Positions 30,577 to 43,275 of a DNA stretch of 64,000 nt are shown here, piece by piece. The notes beneath the pieces were generated by a model that worked only from the letters and a program-made list of their open reading frames with translations, did not search any database and had not been told where the DNA came from. The stretch spans positions 107,420,644-107,484,643 of the forward strand of contig NC_053391.1 of assembly GCF_905171765.1 (NCBI RefSeq), written 5' to 3'. How positions within the stretch are numbered: position 1 is the stretch's first letter; the number at the start of each line of letters is the position of its first letter. The translations under genes and the position numbers were made by a program. The DNA comes from Bufo bufo (Eukaryota > Chordata > Amphibia > Anura > Bufonidae).

Positions 30577-31030
30577 ACCATCAGAAAGTGGAGGAGAAGG
30601 CTCCATTAACATCTGGAGTCTGGAGGAGGAGGTGCCAGTACCATCTTGAGACAAATGAGGCGCTGTTAACATCTGGAGGAGTCATTTGTCTCACAAAGGG
30701 GGGGAGGAGGAGGCCCCCCTTTTAACATCAGAAAGTGGAGGAGAAGACTCCATTAACATCTGGATTCTAGAGGAGGAGGCGCCAGTGCCATCTTGAGACA
30801 AATGAGGCGCGGTTACCACCTGGAGGAGTCATTTGTCTCACAAAGGGGGGAGGAGGAGGCCCCCTTTGTACCATCAGAAAGTGGAGAAGACTCCCTTACC
30901 ATCTGGAGTCTGGAGGAGGCAGACGTACCATCTTAAGACAAATGAGGCACCATTACCACCTGTAGGAATAATTTGTCTCACAAGGGAGAGGAGGAGGCCC
31001 CCTTTACAATCAGAAGTAGTCATCTGGCTT
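30577..31030. repeat. Tandem repeat of ~140-147 bp, three units plus part
   Basis: Unit starts ('tcagaaagtgg') fall at 30,581, 30,728, 30,874 and about 31,010. Each unit has the inverted pair gagacaaatga / tcatttgtctc and a purine-rich 'gggaggaggaggccccc' segment. Unit lengths 147, 146 and 136 break any reading frame, so it is probably non-coding. An acceptor-like site (tgtctcccatctag, 30,566) directly precedes it, so it may lie in a 3'UTR exon. Confidence 0.85.
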
Positions 31031-31313
31031 ATCTAGAAAAACAATATGACTCTACCATCAGGATGAGTAGACACCCCTATGAAAAGAGGAGAGCTTATGG
31101 CATCAGGTACATGCACCAGCTATTGCACTACTTTCTGCATGGATTACTCCAGTAGACAACAGCCCATATATATGGTCTTCTACCAAGGAGAACTAGTTAT
31201 AACACATCCTTTTATATGAAAAAATATTTAATGGCACAGGTTATAATAGACATTTGCTACATATACTAATTATATAAAAATACACTTTCTAATAGTTGTT
31301 TAATGTGTTTCAG

Positions 31314-31622
31314 CAGATACATCAGGACAAGCCTTTAGATAGAGAGAAGATCCGAGAAGATGGCCATGAATGTGAGAACCTGATGAACGTGTCCGTATCT
31401 ATTTCCTGCTGCCATTCTACAGATGCTGGAGAAAAATCGAATCCTCCATGAGACTACTTTTAACCACTTGCCATTAAAAATCAGATGGAAGTTACTGTGA
31501 CAAACTGATTTCATTGCATCACTTTTGGTGCTGATGGAGCAAAATTTGGCTTTATGTCATTAATGTTACTGAATGATATCCTACCATCAAATAATATACC
31601 AATAAAATGTGATGCTTTATAG
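31314..31622 (+). other. Terminal 3'UTR exon with poly(A) signal (inferred)
   Basis: A pyrimidine-containing acceptor (taatgtgtttcagcag) ends at 31,313 or 31,316, and AATAAA lies at 31,601-31,606 with a T-rich stretch after it. Coding exon 11 has a consensus donor after its stop codon (26,899, GTAAGT), so at least one downstream non-coding exon is expected. The exon opens with 44 sense codons in one frame (IHQDKPLDREKIRED...), which could matter in an alternative transcript but is within chance. Confidence 0.55.
31601..31606 (+). terminator. Polyadenylation signal AATAAA
   Basis: AATAAA about 15-20 nt before a plausible cleavage region and followed by T-rich 'catgttttctttcag'. It is the first such signal after the last consensus acceptor of the + strand gene. 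Confidence 0.5.
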
Positions 31623-33464
31623 TATATTAGATATTCATGTTTTCTTTCAGGGTACCAGGTACATAGCTGGAAGGGCCCCAATTTTTATGAAATGAATTTC
31701 TAAGTAAAATATTAAATCCAATAATGTAGAATGATGATGGCAGAGCTTAGGATATGCGTACATGTGTGTGTTATATATAAATTGGTTGTGTGACTTCCAG
31801 ATGATTTGCCCTTTAGGGCTCAGAGTACAGATATTTTACACTGATGCAAACACAAAATGCTAATGCTATATTCATGATCTAAATACTCATTAATGACAGG
31901 GTGACCTCTTATAGATGGGACTCTGCACTAAAATGACTTACCTGTCCTTGGGCCAAGACCTCCAAATTAATTCATGGAACACACGGTCAGTGTGTAAAAA
32001 TGGCCCAAGACCGCGGTCAGCAACCTTCAGCACTTCAGCTGTTATGAAACTACAACTCCTAGCAGGCATTTACAGGATAACCGTAAATGTAGCTTACACT
32101 GTAGTTCTATTGAACTACAATCTAAGTTTAAATAAATCAGAATATTGCAAATTGTAGCTTCCTGGAGGAGGCTAAAAAAAAGTTTAAAAAAATGTAAAAA
32201 TAAAAATAAAAAATTAAACTTTAACTCACCTCTTTTCCCCAGAAATAAAATAAAAATAGATCAAAAATAAAAAACATAATGATCATGGACATCATTGCAT
32301 CTCAAAATGCCTGAGCTTGTTAAAATATAAAAATATTTATCCCATACGGCGAATGTCGTAACAGAAAAAAACCCATCTAAATGGCAACATCTGAATTGCC
32401 ATTTTTCATTGCTTCACTTACCGAAAAACTAATTGAATAAAATGTGATCAAAATGTGATCAATAAAAACTACAGATCATCCTGCAAAAAATGAGCCCCTA
32501 GACAGTTCCGTAGACATAACTACTGTATTAATAAGTTATAGGGGTCAGAATATGGTGAGGAAAAGTGATGAAAGTTTTTATTTTCTCAGTATTAAAACAC
32601 AAGAAGAATTATATAAATGTGGTATCATTATAACCGTACTGACCCGGAGAATGAAGGGCACAGTTCAGTTTTACCTCATAGTGAACGCTGTAAAGACAAA
32701 ACCCGTAAAAATGTGGCGGAATTGCATTTATTTTCCAATTCCACCCCATTTGGAATTTTTTTCCCGCTTACCACTACATTGTACGCCATATTAAATGGTT
32801 GCATTAAAAAGTGCCCGACAAAAAACAAGCCCTCATACGGCTATGTGAACGTAAAATAAAAAGTTATGGCTCAGGAAAAATTTAAAAGCAAAACGATAAT
32901 ATATATAATATATAATATATATAGTATATATAACAAATACAGAACCAGAACAAAGCTCATCGGGGGCCATTCATTAAGACCATCATCTTTTGGCCATCTT
33001 TTCATTTATTTTTCATGTCTTTCGTTGCTGCTGAAAGATGAGTCACGTGCCTCATCATACATTAGGCACATCTTTGGTAGTCCTTGCGCCTGGTGGAACA
33101 TTTTCTGCAACTTTTATAGCTTTTTGCTGGTGTAAAGTTAGTAAATTTAGGGGCCAAGGTCCTTGCCACTCTCTCAAAACTCCAATGTGTTGAATGCGGC
33201 ATAAAAACACCCATGCGGCACATATTGTTGCACAGGTATTTCAAAATTTGTTTAAAAAGGAGTTGTGCAAAAATTATACATCAAAAATAGGTGTAAAACT
33301 GTTAGTAAATGACCCCCATTGTGTAAACACTGTATCAGAACCAAGCTCAGTTCTTAAATACGTTACTAGAAATATGGTACAAGAACTACGATCAATTAGA
33401 AAGTCAGGGTAATCCCTGTAACATCGCCAGTTGTTTGCAAGACCGCAGAACTTGGCCTCTCCTG
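31623..33464. other. AT-rich sequence, no gene seen
   Basis: 32,160-32,930 is very AT-rich (aaaataaaaa runs, 'atatataatatataatat' near 32,895) and resembles a repeat-derived block. Phrases such as 'aaatgtggtatcattataac' and 'acaagccctcatacggctat' suggest decayed transposon interior. No host exon was supported. Confidence 0.35.
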
Positions 33465-33467
33465 TAA

Positions 33468-33855
33468 GGGAGCCTTCACACGTGGTAGATTTTGTGGCAG
33501 AAAATTCTGCGGCAAAAAAAAAATCAGTTTTAGGGCTCATTCACACGCCCGTTGTTCGGCCGTGCCATTTTTGCGGGCCGCAAACAGCGGGTCCACAATA
33601 TGCAGGCACCGGCTGTGTGAACCTTCATCACTTGAATGGGTCCGCAATCAGGAAGGTCGGTGCAGAACGGAGGCACATAACCCCACGGAAGCACTCTATT
33701 TGTTTGCGGTGCGGACGATCAACTTGAATGGGTCTGTATCCGTCTCGGCAGCCGCATCGATGGTGCCTGTGAATTTGGGACCGCAAATTGCGGCCCCCAA
33801 AATTCACAGAATAGAATTTTCTGCCACAAAATCTACCGCATGTGAAGGCGGCGCC
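33468..33855. mobile_element. MITE with a truncated Harbinger-like MITE inside
   Basis: 'ccttcacacgtggtagattttgtggcagaaaa' (quoted in two parts: ccttcacacgtggtag, attttgtggcagaaaa) pairs with the inverted stretch 33,818-33,848. From 33,533 a GGGCTCATTCACACGCCCG end opens a second element whose right end is missing. Confidence 0.65.
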
Positions 33856-34185
33856 GGCTAGCAGTGCCTTTTCCAAGTTCTAATTAATGTCTCTTCCTAC
33901 TCAGATCCCCCCAGGAAATGAGTAGAACAGAATTATGTAAAAACTAGATGGTCGCAAAGAAATATATACAGAATGTATCAGACAAGAAGCAGAGAATAAT
34001 AAACTCACTGATAGATGACAGCAAAGTGTATGAGGACGGCACCTAATGAGGGAGATGGAAGTCTGGTAATGGCGTACAGGTGGAGAGGGATAAATGTAGG
34101 TTAGAGGTAGGTAACCCACCCTGAACAGCTTGTACTAATATGCAATTAGGAAGCGGACAGGTGCTTTTTCTCTAATAATACAGTA

Positions 34186-34598
34186 TAGGGATACGCGATT
34201 CGTTCAGAAGAACACATGTTATGTCTCTGAGGGAGCATCCCTCTACAGACAATTAACGAATGTCGCGGCAGATTAACATCGCCGCACATCTCACACGGTC
34301 ATGGTAATCTCGCGCACGCGTTGTTACTGCAAGTATTGGTCCATGCACAAAGGATATGACTAGTTAAATGAACCAGTGATTGGTGAATTGTGCAAATTTG
34401 TTGATGCCGAATGGTTTAAATATCATAGCGTCTGAGCAGTAACAGCGCATGCGCAAGATTAACAAGGCCGAGTGAGATATGTAACCATATTAATCTGCCG
34501 GCAGAGGGAGCGTCCTGAAATGTGGGGACGCTCCTTAGAAAGCGTAAATTTGTTCAGATGAACGAATCAATTCATAAGAATAGATTTGCTCATACCTA
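34186..34598. mobile_element. hAT-type foldback MITE, 413 bp
   Basis: Ends TAGGGATACGCG and CTCATACCTA (inverted, imperfect), with a perfect 8-bp duplication ATACAGTA at 34,178-34,185 and 34,599-34,606. Inside, 'gattcgttcagaagaac' pairs with 'gttcagatgaacgaatc'. Confidence 0.85.
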
Positions 34599-34645
34599 AT
34601 ACAGTAGATAGATAGCTATATTAAAGCAAATTGGACCAAGTGAAG

Positions 34646-35109
34646 AAGGACACCTTTGTGGGAATTTTTTTTTTTTATGACTGTATTTTACTCATTTTGG
34701 GCTAACAATATTTTTTTTTAAGTGGTCTTTATTAAAAATGTTCAGCTGTTTTTGAGATACAAGAGTTAAAAAAAAAATCTGTCTGTTTGCAGAATATCAC
34801 TTTTCAGTCCCATCAGCTGACGGCTCATGTGCAGCCTTATCTCTGATCTCCTGAGCTCAGAAACACCCATTTAAGCCATATTCTTATCAGTTTGATAAGA
34901 GTTTAGCTATAATCAGCGTTTACGAGGTCAGGTTATCACATGGGACATCAGCTGACAGAATTCAGGAGCTACAGTTTCCAAATAGACTGATTTATTAACC
35001 CTTGTACCTCAAAAACGGCTGAACATTTTTAATAAAGACCAATTGAACAAATGATCTTTAGCCCAAAATGAGTAAAATGCAATCATAAAAAATTGCCCTG
35101 AAGGTGTCC
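34646..35109. mobile_element. Foldback element
   Basis: 'aaggacacctttgtggg' at the left pairs with 'aaggtgtcc' at the right, and 'tttactcattttgggcta' pairs with 'tagcccaaaatgagtaaa'. A further pair is 'aataaagacca' / 'tggtctttatt'. Class not assigned because no clear target duplication was seen. Confidence 0.7.
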
Positions 35110-35170
35110 ATAGCCTTTCATTTATTTCACAGAATTTCTTATCGCCTGCTAATATTTCTAGCGATAACAA

Positions 35171-35490
35171 TTAAAAGGGTTTTCCGAGATTTAAATGCTG
35201 GTGACCTATGCTCTAGTTGTTATCTGACTGTGGTGGTGTGACACTCGGGGCCCCCGTCGATTAGCTGTTTGAGAAGGCACCAGCTCTCCTGTGACCTTCT
35301 CCCTGCTCATTGAGCACAGCGCCGTACATTGTATAGCGGCTGTGCTTGGCATTGCAGCTCAAGCCCATTCACTTCTATAGGGCTGACCTGTGTCTAGGCC
35401 ATGTGACCGATGAACGCGACGTCACTGGACCTGGGAAAGCTGCTCCAGAGAATAGGTCATCAGTGTTTAAGTCTCAGAAACCCCATTTAA
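35171..35490. mobile_element. TTAA-flanked MITE
   Basis: Begins TTAAAAGGGTTTTCCGAGA and ends TCAGAAACCCCATTTAA. Interior arms include 'cttctccctgctcattgagc' and 'cattgcagctcaagcccattc', typical of frog TTAA MITEs. Confidence 0.8.
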
Positions 35491-36556
35491 TTAATGACTG
35501 TTGCACACAGTTTATTGCTTGTTTTTCAGGAAGAAGACATTTATGAACAGACATACACCACTTTGGTGGCATATATCTGGCGCAGATTCTGCAGCAGAAT
35601 TTGAGACTTCTCCCCTGCTCACGCCAGGTCTAAGAAAGGGGAAGAGGACCAGCCAGGAAGCCCGTCTCATTCATCATCACCACAGAGCAGATTCACCGCA
35701 ATGTGCCCCATAGTGAAATAAATGAAAATAAATAATCCAGGGGGAAATAATCTTCACTTGGTCCAGATTCAAATCTATTGATTAGGTCAACAAGAGGGAC
35801 ATTTAAGGAGAAAAGACGAGCAGGGGGTTTCAGAAATAGGAACTGTCCCTCCCAAAGAGGGACACGAGAGAAATAGGTATGGTGTACCTGTAGTATGCAG
35901 CATGTATCTTTGCAAAAAAAAATGCAATTGTGTGCTACAAATAGTTTTTTGGGCTATGTGTGTACTTTTATCTGGAGTTTGTTCACCACTAGTCATCCAG
36001 AAGCCTTAAATTCATGGATAAGATATGGGCAATTACTAAGGCAAGGTACGGTTTGGTAAAACTTGCAATAAAGTGATAAATCCAATCTCTCTTATGTCTG
36101 CATAAATTAAGATATATGTCAAACCACTTTGAAATGACCACTCGTGGTGGAAAAATACAGTAAATAATATGTATTCAGTTCTTAAAAAATGAAAATTTCA
36201 GGCAGCAGTGTTATTCTTTAACCATTTATCCTATAGCAAATATCAAATCAACTTTTTCTGCAACAACTCCTCCTGCAGTTACTGGGTTACATGTATCTCA
36301 TTACAGGACTAAAACTTCTACTAGGTTTATGTACCAAATGAATTATGCAAAAATGAACTTTAGGATTGTGACCACTAGGTGGCAGTAAAGGATTACATAT
36401 GATGAATGGAAATTCCCATTACAATAGATAACAGTACCAGAAAACACTAATTAAGTAGGAAATAAATAGCTGAATCTCTTTTTTTATTGTAAATTTACCT
36501 CCCGCAAGTGAAAATTAATGATACAGTGAGATTACATTGGTTTACGATAAATACTG
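35491..36556. other. No gene seen
   Basis: Unique-looking AT-rich sequence without recognised repeats or exons. Confidence 0.35.
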
Positions 36557-37510
36557 ATCATGATTAGAGATGAGCAAAGTATTGGAAAATTTACCAAAAA
36601 ACGCGGCAAACTACTTCGTCATGAAGCGTATTTCTTTGTAAGTAGTGGGTGCAATGACAGGGAGCAGCAATTGCGCTGCCTCCCATCATTTTACCCCTTA
36701 GACCCCTCGACCCCTACATGATCACAGCATCCCATGTACATAAAATGGTGTAAAATAAAATAAAAAAATCATACTTACCTTATCCATTTGCTTGCAACAG
36801 GCCAGCCGCCGCCATCTTGCTTGAAGATCTGAAGCAAAATCTATCTCAGCCAGTTCGTCGCGAGAAAATGGAGCAGGTAAATATGATTTTTTTGTTTTTT
36901 GCACTATTTCAGGTTAAATCGATTCACTACCATATACCACAATACCCAGAAAGATGATCAAAATTAGGGTTATTCAGTTTAGTAAAAAGACGACTGAGGG
37001 GAGATCTAATTTTTTTTTTTTAAATATCTTTATTGTTTTTCTTGATAAAACCAATATAAAGAGGTTATCTGGTCGCAGCGGATGGGTACATATAACAAGT
37101 ACATTCAAAGCAATGCATCACTTCGATGCTAAACAGCGTATATACATATAAAGGCATCTAAATCTCAAAGTACCCTCAATTAATATCAATTCGCTGTTAC
37201 ACGTAGCAAAACCAAAACCCATCTCTGCCCTGAGTTCCAAAAACCCCCCATACATCCCCCCACCCAGTGTACCTGGCCTGGTACGGCCGCCACGAGGGGC
37301 GTTAGGGCGCTCATGCCCCTCTATTGGGGCTTTTTTTTTTTCTAACCTTCATAATATCTAATCCTATTTAGTATGAACTGTTATGATGATATTCATTATT
37401 TAAGAATGCACGACAATTTATTTGTTTAATATTAGGACATAGCCACAGCGACAACGAGTGGGTGATCATCAATTCCAGTCAGGGTGTTCCCTTCTCGCCA
37501 TTTCCCCTAT

Positions 37511-40500
37511 CTATACGCCCATTTCTGTGGCGTAGGTCACCCCGCGCCGTTTCATACCCTCAAAGTCTGTTATTCGTGTCATTAAACTTTGCCATTCATT
37601 TATTGATGGCGACCTGTCTTTCACCCATTGTCTCATGATTATTACCTTGGCCAATAAAAATCCCTTCAGCCAATAAGCCTGTTCGTTTTTGGTAGTTCTT
37701 TTTTTGTACTCTGGAGGGAGAAATCCAAGCACAACTACTTGGATAGTTAAGGGGGGGCTATTCCCACTTTGTACCGCCATCGCCTGGAATATACCGCCCC
37801 AGAAGATCTTAATAACTGGGCAGTCCCACAGCATATGTACAAACCCAGCGGCTACAAGGGAGCATTTCAAGCAACTGAATTCTTGTCCCTTATTACTATG
37901 CATTTTAGATAAGAGACTCGGGGTAACATATAAACGGTGTATTATTTTAAATTGTGTCAACCGGTGTTGTCTCGAAGGCGAAGCCTTCTTGATATTTTGA
38001 TATATTTCCCGCCATTGTGAAGAGTTGCATTCCCCTATATCCACCTTCCATTTATCTACACTTTTAAATTTAGTGACCGTGCTTAGTTCCTCAATAAATC
38101 TCTTATATATTAGTGAGATCTTAACTTTATTCCCTACTATATTGTAACAAAATAATAGAAACCTCTGAGTGGCTGCTATAAAAGGTATTTTTTTCAGCGT
38201 GCATGCTAATGCGTGTTGTACTTGAAAGTATCTATATTGTTCTAATGCAGTTATTGGTGTCTGTTGAAACAGTTCCCCTATTAATTTAGTTTTCCCTTTT
38301 GTGTATATGTGTGAAAGTAACGTGATACCTCTTCGAGTCCAATAATCATTTTCGTTAAGTGCCAAGAATTCTGTTAACACAGGGTTATCCCATAGCGGTG
38401 GAAAATCCAGAATTTGGGGGGCCTGGATAAGTACCTTGATTTTTTTCCAGGTCTTCTGTAGCGCGGCCCCGATGGGGCAGCAAATATCTACACGCTCCAG
38501 AAGCCCGGATTCCAGTATACTGAATATATTATATGTATGCTGTTGAAGTTGCCCAGAAATATGGGATAATAATACTCCATCCCCGGTATTGACGCACCAC
38601 TGTAGTTGTGAGCACAAGTAGTAGATTTGAAAATGGGGCAGGCCAAGGCCGCCATCACTTGCCGCCATTCGCAAGTATTGTAGCTTAATACGGACCCTTT
38701 TCCTGCCCCATATCAAATCATTTATCAATCGATCAATCAGATTAAAAACACTATCCTCAATCCAGGCAGGGCAGGAACTAACCGTATACAGTATCCAGGG
38801 CAGCAAAACCATTTTAATCAAAGCGATCCTATTAATCTGCGAAAGCGGAAGTTTCTGCCATACCCTTATTTTTTCCCTTATTTTCCCGACTAGAGGGGTG
38901 ATATTTAGTATATTATAGTCCCTGATGGAATTACTAATTTTTATCCCTAAATAGTCTAAGTGGTCTGTTGGCGCAATAATTCTAACTCTAAGATCATTCA
39001 AGGGGGGCATCCGATTCAGGGGGAAGAGAACAGATTTTGTCCAGTTTATCTCATATCCAGCAACTCTACCAAATTCCTCTGCTATCCGCATAACGTCTGG
39101 GACACTTCTCCATCCGTCATTCAGATAGAGCAGCACGTCGTCTGCATAAAGGAGATCTTGTCATCCGTCCCTCTCCCCCCAAACCCCACTATACAAGGTT
39201 CAGCCCGTATCCTGCAGGCGAGGGGTTCCATAAAAATTGAAAAGAGGAGTGGAGAGAGGGGGCATCCCTGCCGTGTCCCCCGCTTTAGGGGGACGGCCGG
39301 GGTGAGCACCCCATTAACCCTGATTCTGGCTGTTGCATCTCTATATAGCAATTTGACCCATCCGATAAATTCCTGACCCAGATTCATCTTATACATGAGT
39401 GGTCCAAAGGAAGGACCACTCCACCTTGGCGGCGTCCAGTGACAGGATGGAGCGGTCCTCCCCCCCTCCAATCTGAATGTTAAGAATGGTCCAGCGTATA
39501 TTTGTCTGGATCTGTCGCCCGGGGATAAACCCTGTCTGGTCTATATGGACTAGGCTAGTTATTACTTTTTTTAACCTGTTGGAGAGAACCTTTGCAATTA
39601 CTTTATAGTCTGCATTAAGCAGCGATATAGGGCGGTAATCTTCAACTCTGTTGCCATTTTTCCCTTTCTTAAGGATCAATGTAACCGTTGCCTCTGTCAA
39701 AGACGGGGGTAGCTTTCCACATTTACTAGATTCATTCAGGACCTGCAGCAGCCCAGGCAGGAGCACCCCTGCATGGCTCTTATATATGCCAAACGGTAGT
39801 CCGTCCGCTCCGGGCACCGAGGAGCCCCTAGTCTCATGTAGAGCCGCCTGTAGCTCATCCAAAGAAATGGGGGCACTCAAGGGGGCCGAGACCCCGTCCG
39901 GCAGCACCGGAATTTTAACCTGTTCTAAGAAATCGTCTATCTTGGCCTCTGTATACTTCACTCCGGAGCGATACAAATTACCGAAATAATTTAAAAATTC
40001 TCCCTCCATCTCCACTCCTCTTTCCAATCTGCGCCCATCACCCGTCAGTATTTGTCTAATTTTTTGGGGGGGCTTTTGATTCGCTATGATAGAGACCAGT
40101 AACTTACCCGGGGTGCCACCCTCACAGAAGTCTTTATACCCCATAAAGAATAATTGGTTCTGAGCTTTTTTTCTCATAAAGGTTATATAGTGGTCTTTAA
40201 CCGTTTTTAACTTAGTGCGTGTGCTCATATCGTGCTGTATTCGAATACAACCCTCCAGGTATGCAATATTTGCTTCCAGCTTTTTTTGCTCTTCAAAGAA
40301 TTCTTTTTTTTTCTTTTTTATTCTGGAAAAGTAAAGCCCACGGATAAACGCCTTCATGGCATCCCAAACATAATGAACGTGTGTTGTACCAATGTTCTCT
40401 TGCCAAAATTGTATAAGTTCTTTGTCGATCCCGACAGAATCATTTAATATGGTTAACCAGTGCTCATTCAATCTGAACGATCTGGTAATACCCGCTTGTT

Positions 40501-41218
40501 GTCCGATCTTCATCACCAGTAAAATCGGTGAGTGATCGGAGATGCCATGGATCTCGTATGTCATTTTTAGGATGGAATCGAGCATCTCCCCATTGGCCAA
40601 GGCAATATCAATCCTGGACATAGCACTATATGCTTTACTAAAGCAAGAGAACACCTGTTTATTACCATAGAGCCATCGCCAGACGTCTATTAGTCCTATC
40701 TCCTCACAAAACCCTCGGAGTAATGCGTATTTTCCGTGCGCCCCTTTCCCCGCAGCTGAAATTCTATCCAGCTCTAGGTCCAGTACGCAGTTAAAATCGC
40801 CGCCTATTAATACCGGAGACCGCTCCTTGTTATGCATAAAGAGCGTCAGCTACTTTAGGACTGTCATTGCAAATGGTGGCGGGATGTACAGGAAAGCAAG
40901 GACACACCTTCTACCGTTCCATTGAGCGTAGAGGAAGATAAATCTCCCATCTCTATCAATCAGCTGGTCCAGTAGGATAAAGTCAATGCTTTGATGTACA
41001 TACACACTGACCCCTCGGGAATATGACGAGAAGCCGGAGTGGAACTGATGCCCTGCCCATCTCTTTGTTAGATAATCTGGGATATCAGATGTAGCATGCG
41101 TTTCCAAAAGGGCCACTATTGCGGGGAGGTGCCGTGTAATCAGATCAAAGACCACAACTCGTTTTGTTCTATCACCCAGTCCACGTACATTCCATATCAT
41201 AACTCTGTTATTAGTCAT
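37511..41218 (-). pseudogene. L1 ORF2 (endonuclease-reverse transcriptase), broken
   Basis: The likely start is MTNNRVMIWNVRGLGD at 41,218. The endonuclease boxes LLETH, GGDFNC and GISDHSP are present, as are the RT boxes PGADGLPFGIY, YRPISLLNADYK, LSLDAAK, GTRQGCPLSPLLF and LYADDVLLYL and the knuckle C-x2-C-x8-H-x4-C (CLKCSLVAAGFVHMLWDC). Lesions: in-frame TAG at 40,850-40,852; absence of the four residues AFDS after LSLDAAK, an in-frame 12-nt gap compared with the other L1; frameshifts near 39,400 and just before YADD near 39,155. Cannot encode an active protein. Confidence 0.92.
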
Positions 41219-41624
41219 GCTGTAAACTATAAAGGAAACGTCCATCGCCCCCCAAGGGCAGCCGCAGCCAGGCCAGGACCCACCCCCCACCCCCGAACTG
41301 GTTCACTGGTGCGTAGCATCCTGTCAACCTCTTACATTACACCCACCCGTCCATGGGCCCGTCTCCGAACGCCCCGCCCCTCTCACCACGTCAAAACCCC
41401 ACTCCTCAACCCCACCCGACATCGTATTATCTATACTTTAACAGAGTCCAGCCATTCAAGGGCCTCTCTGGATTTATCAAAGAACATTACCGTATCCCCA
41501 TACACCACTCTTAATTTTGCAGGGTACAACATGGAGTATTTAATATTAGCCTCTCGTAATCTTTTCTTAATGTCGTAGTATTCCCTGCGCTTGTTTTGGG
41601 TGTCCCTGGAAAAGTCAGGATATA

Positions 41625-43275
41625 CAGTCAGGTCCATAAATATTGGGACATGGACACAATTGTAACATTTTTGGCTCTATACACCACCACAATGGACTTG
41701 ACATGAAACTAACAAGATGTGCTTTAACTGCAGACTGTCAGCTTTAATTTGAGGGTATTTACATCCAAATCAGGTGACCGGTGTAGGAATTGCAAAAGTT
41801 TGCATATGTGCCTCCCACTTGTTAAGGGACCAAAAGTAATGGTACAATTGGCTTCTCAGCTGTTCCATGGCCAGATGTGTGTTATTCCCTCATTATCCCA
41901 ATTACAATGAGCAGATAAAAGGTCCAGAGTTCATTTCAAGTGCGCTATTTGCATTTGGAATCTGTTGCTGTCAACTCTCAAGATGAGATCCAAAGAGCTG
42001 TCACTATCAGTGAAGCAAGCCATCATTAGGCTGAAAAAACAAAACAAACCCATCAGAGAGATAGCAAAAACATTAGGCGTGGCCAAAACAACTGTTTGGA
42101 ACATTCTTAAAAAGAAGGAACGCACCGGTGAGCTCAGCAACACCAAAAGACCCTAAAGACCATGAAAAACAACTGTGGTGGATGACTGAAGAATTCTTTC
42201 CCTGGTGAAGAAAACACCCTTCACAACAGTTGGCCAGATCAAGACCACTCTCCAGGAGGTAGGTGTATGTGTGTCAGAGTCAACAATCAAGAGAAGACTT
42301 CACCAGAGTGAATACAGAGGGTTCACCACAAGATGGAAACCATTTGTGAGCCTCAAAAACAGGAAGGCCAGATTAGAGTTTGCCAAACGACATCTAAAAA
42401 AGCCTTCACAGTTCTGGAACAACATCCTATGGACAGATGAGACAAAGATCAACTTGTTACTAGAGTGATGGGAAGAGAAGAGTATGGAGAAGGAAAGAAA
42501 CTGCTCATGATCCTATACATACCACCTCATCAGTGAAGCATGGTGGTGGTAGTGTCATTGCGTGGGCATGTATGGCTGCCAATGGAACTGGTTCTCTTGT
42601 ATTTATTGATGATGTGACTGCTGACAAAAGCAGCAGGATGAATTCTGAAGTGTTTCGGGCAATATTATCTGCTCATATTCAGCCAAATGCTTCAGAACCC
42701 ATTGGACGGCGCTTCACAGTGCAGATGGACAATGACCCAAAACATACTGCAAAAGCAACCAAAGAGTTTTTTAAGGGAAAGAAGTGGATTGTAATGCAAT
42801 GGCCAAGTCAATCACCTGAGCTGAATCCGATTGAGCATGCATTTCACTTGCTGAAGACAAAACTGAAGGGAAAATGCCCCAAGAACAAGCAGGAACTGAA
42901 GACAGTTGCAGTAGAGGCCTGGCAGAGCATCACCAGGGATGAAACCCAGCGTCTGGTGATGTCTATGCGTTCCAGACTTCAGGCTGTAATTGACTGCAAA
43001 GGATTTGCAACCAAGTATTAAAAAAGTGAAAGTTTGATTTATGATTATTATTCTGTCCCATTACTTTTGGTTCCTTAACAAGTGGGAGGCACATATGCAA
43101 ACTGTTGTAATTCCTACACCGTTCACCTGATTTGGGTTTAAATACCCTCAAATTAATGCTGACAGTCTGCAGTTAAAGCACATCTTGTTTGTTTCATTTC
43201 AAATCCATTGTGGTTTTGTATAGAGCCAAAAGTGTTAGAATTGTGTCGATGTCCCAATATTTATGGACCTGACTG
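41625..43275 (+). mobile_element. Tc1 element, 1651 bp, inside L1 ORF1
   Basis: Ends CAGTCAGGTCCATAAATATT and the complement, between TA at 41,623-41,624 and 43,276-43,277. The long inverted repeats (about 240 bp) match imperfectly. It belongs to a different Tc1 family from the copies at 4.5, 27.4 and 55.5 kb. Confidence 0.93.
41983..43021 (+). pseudogene. Tc1 transposase, full length but broken
   Basis: Runs from MRSKELSLSVKQ to DCKGFATKY. The first helix-turn-helix is PIREIAKTLGVAKTTVWNIL. The catalytic residues lie in WTDETKIN, QMDNDPKHTAK and SPELNPIEHAF (DD34E). Lesions: TAA at 42,154-42,156, TGA soon after (an RP*K context) and another TGA in VDD*RI, all in one frame, and a frameshift near 42,460 after TKIN. 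At least two of the stops fit CGA to TGA change. Confidence 0.92.

Noticed and set aside
33431..33876. Overlapping ORFs of about 80-100 codons
   Set aside because: They are inside a pair of nested MITEs, rich in palindromes, and have no recognised domain.
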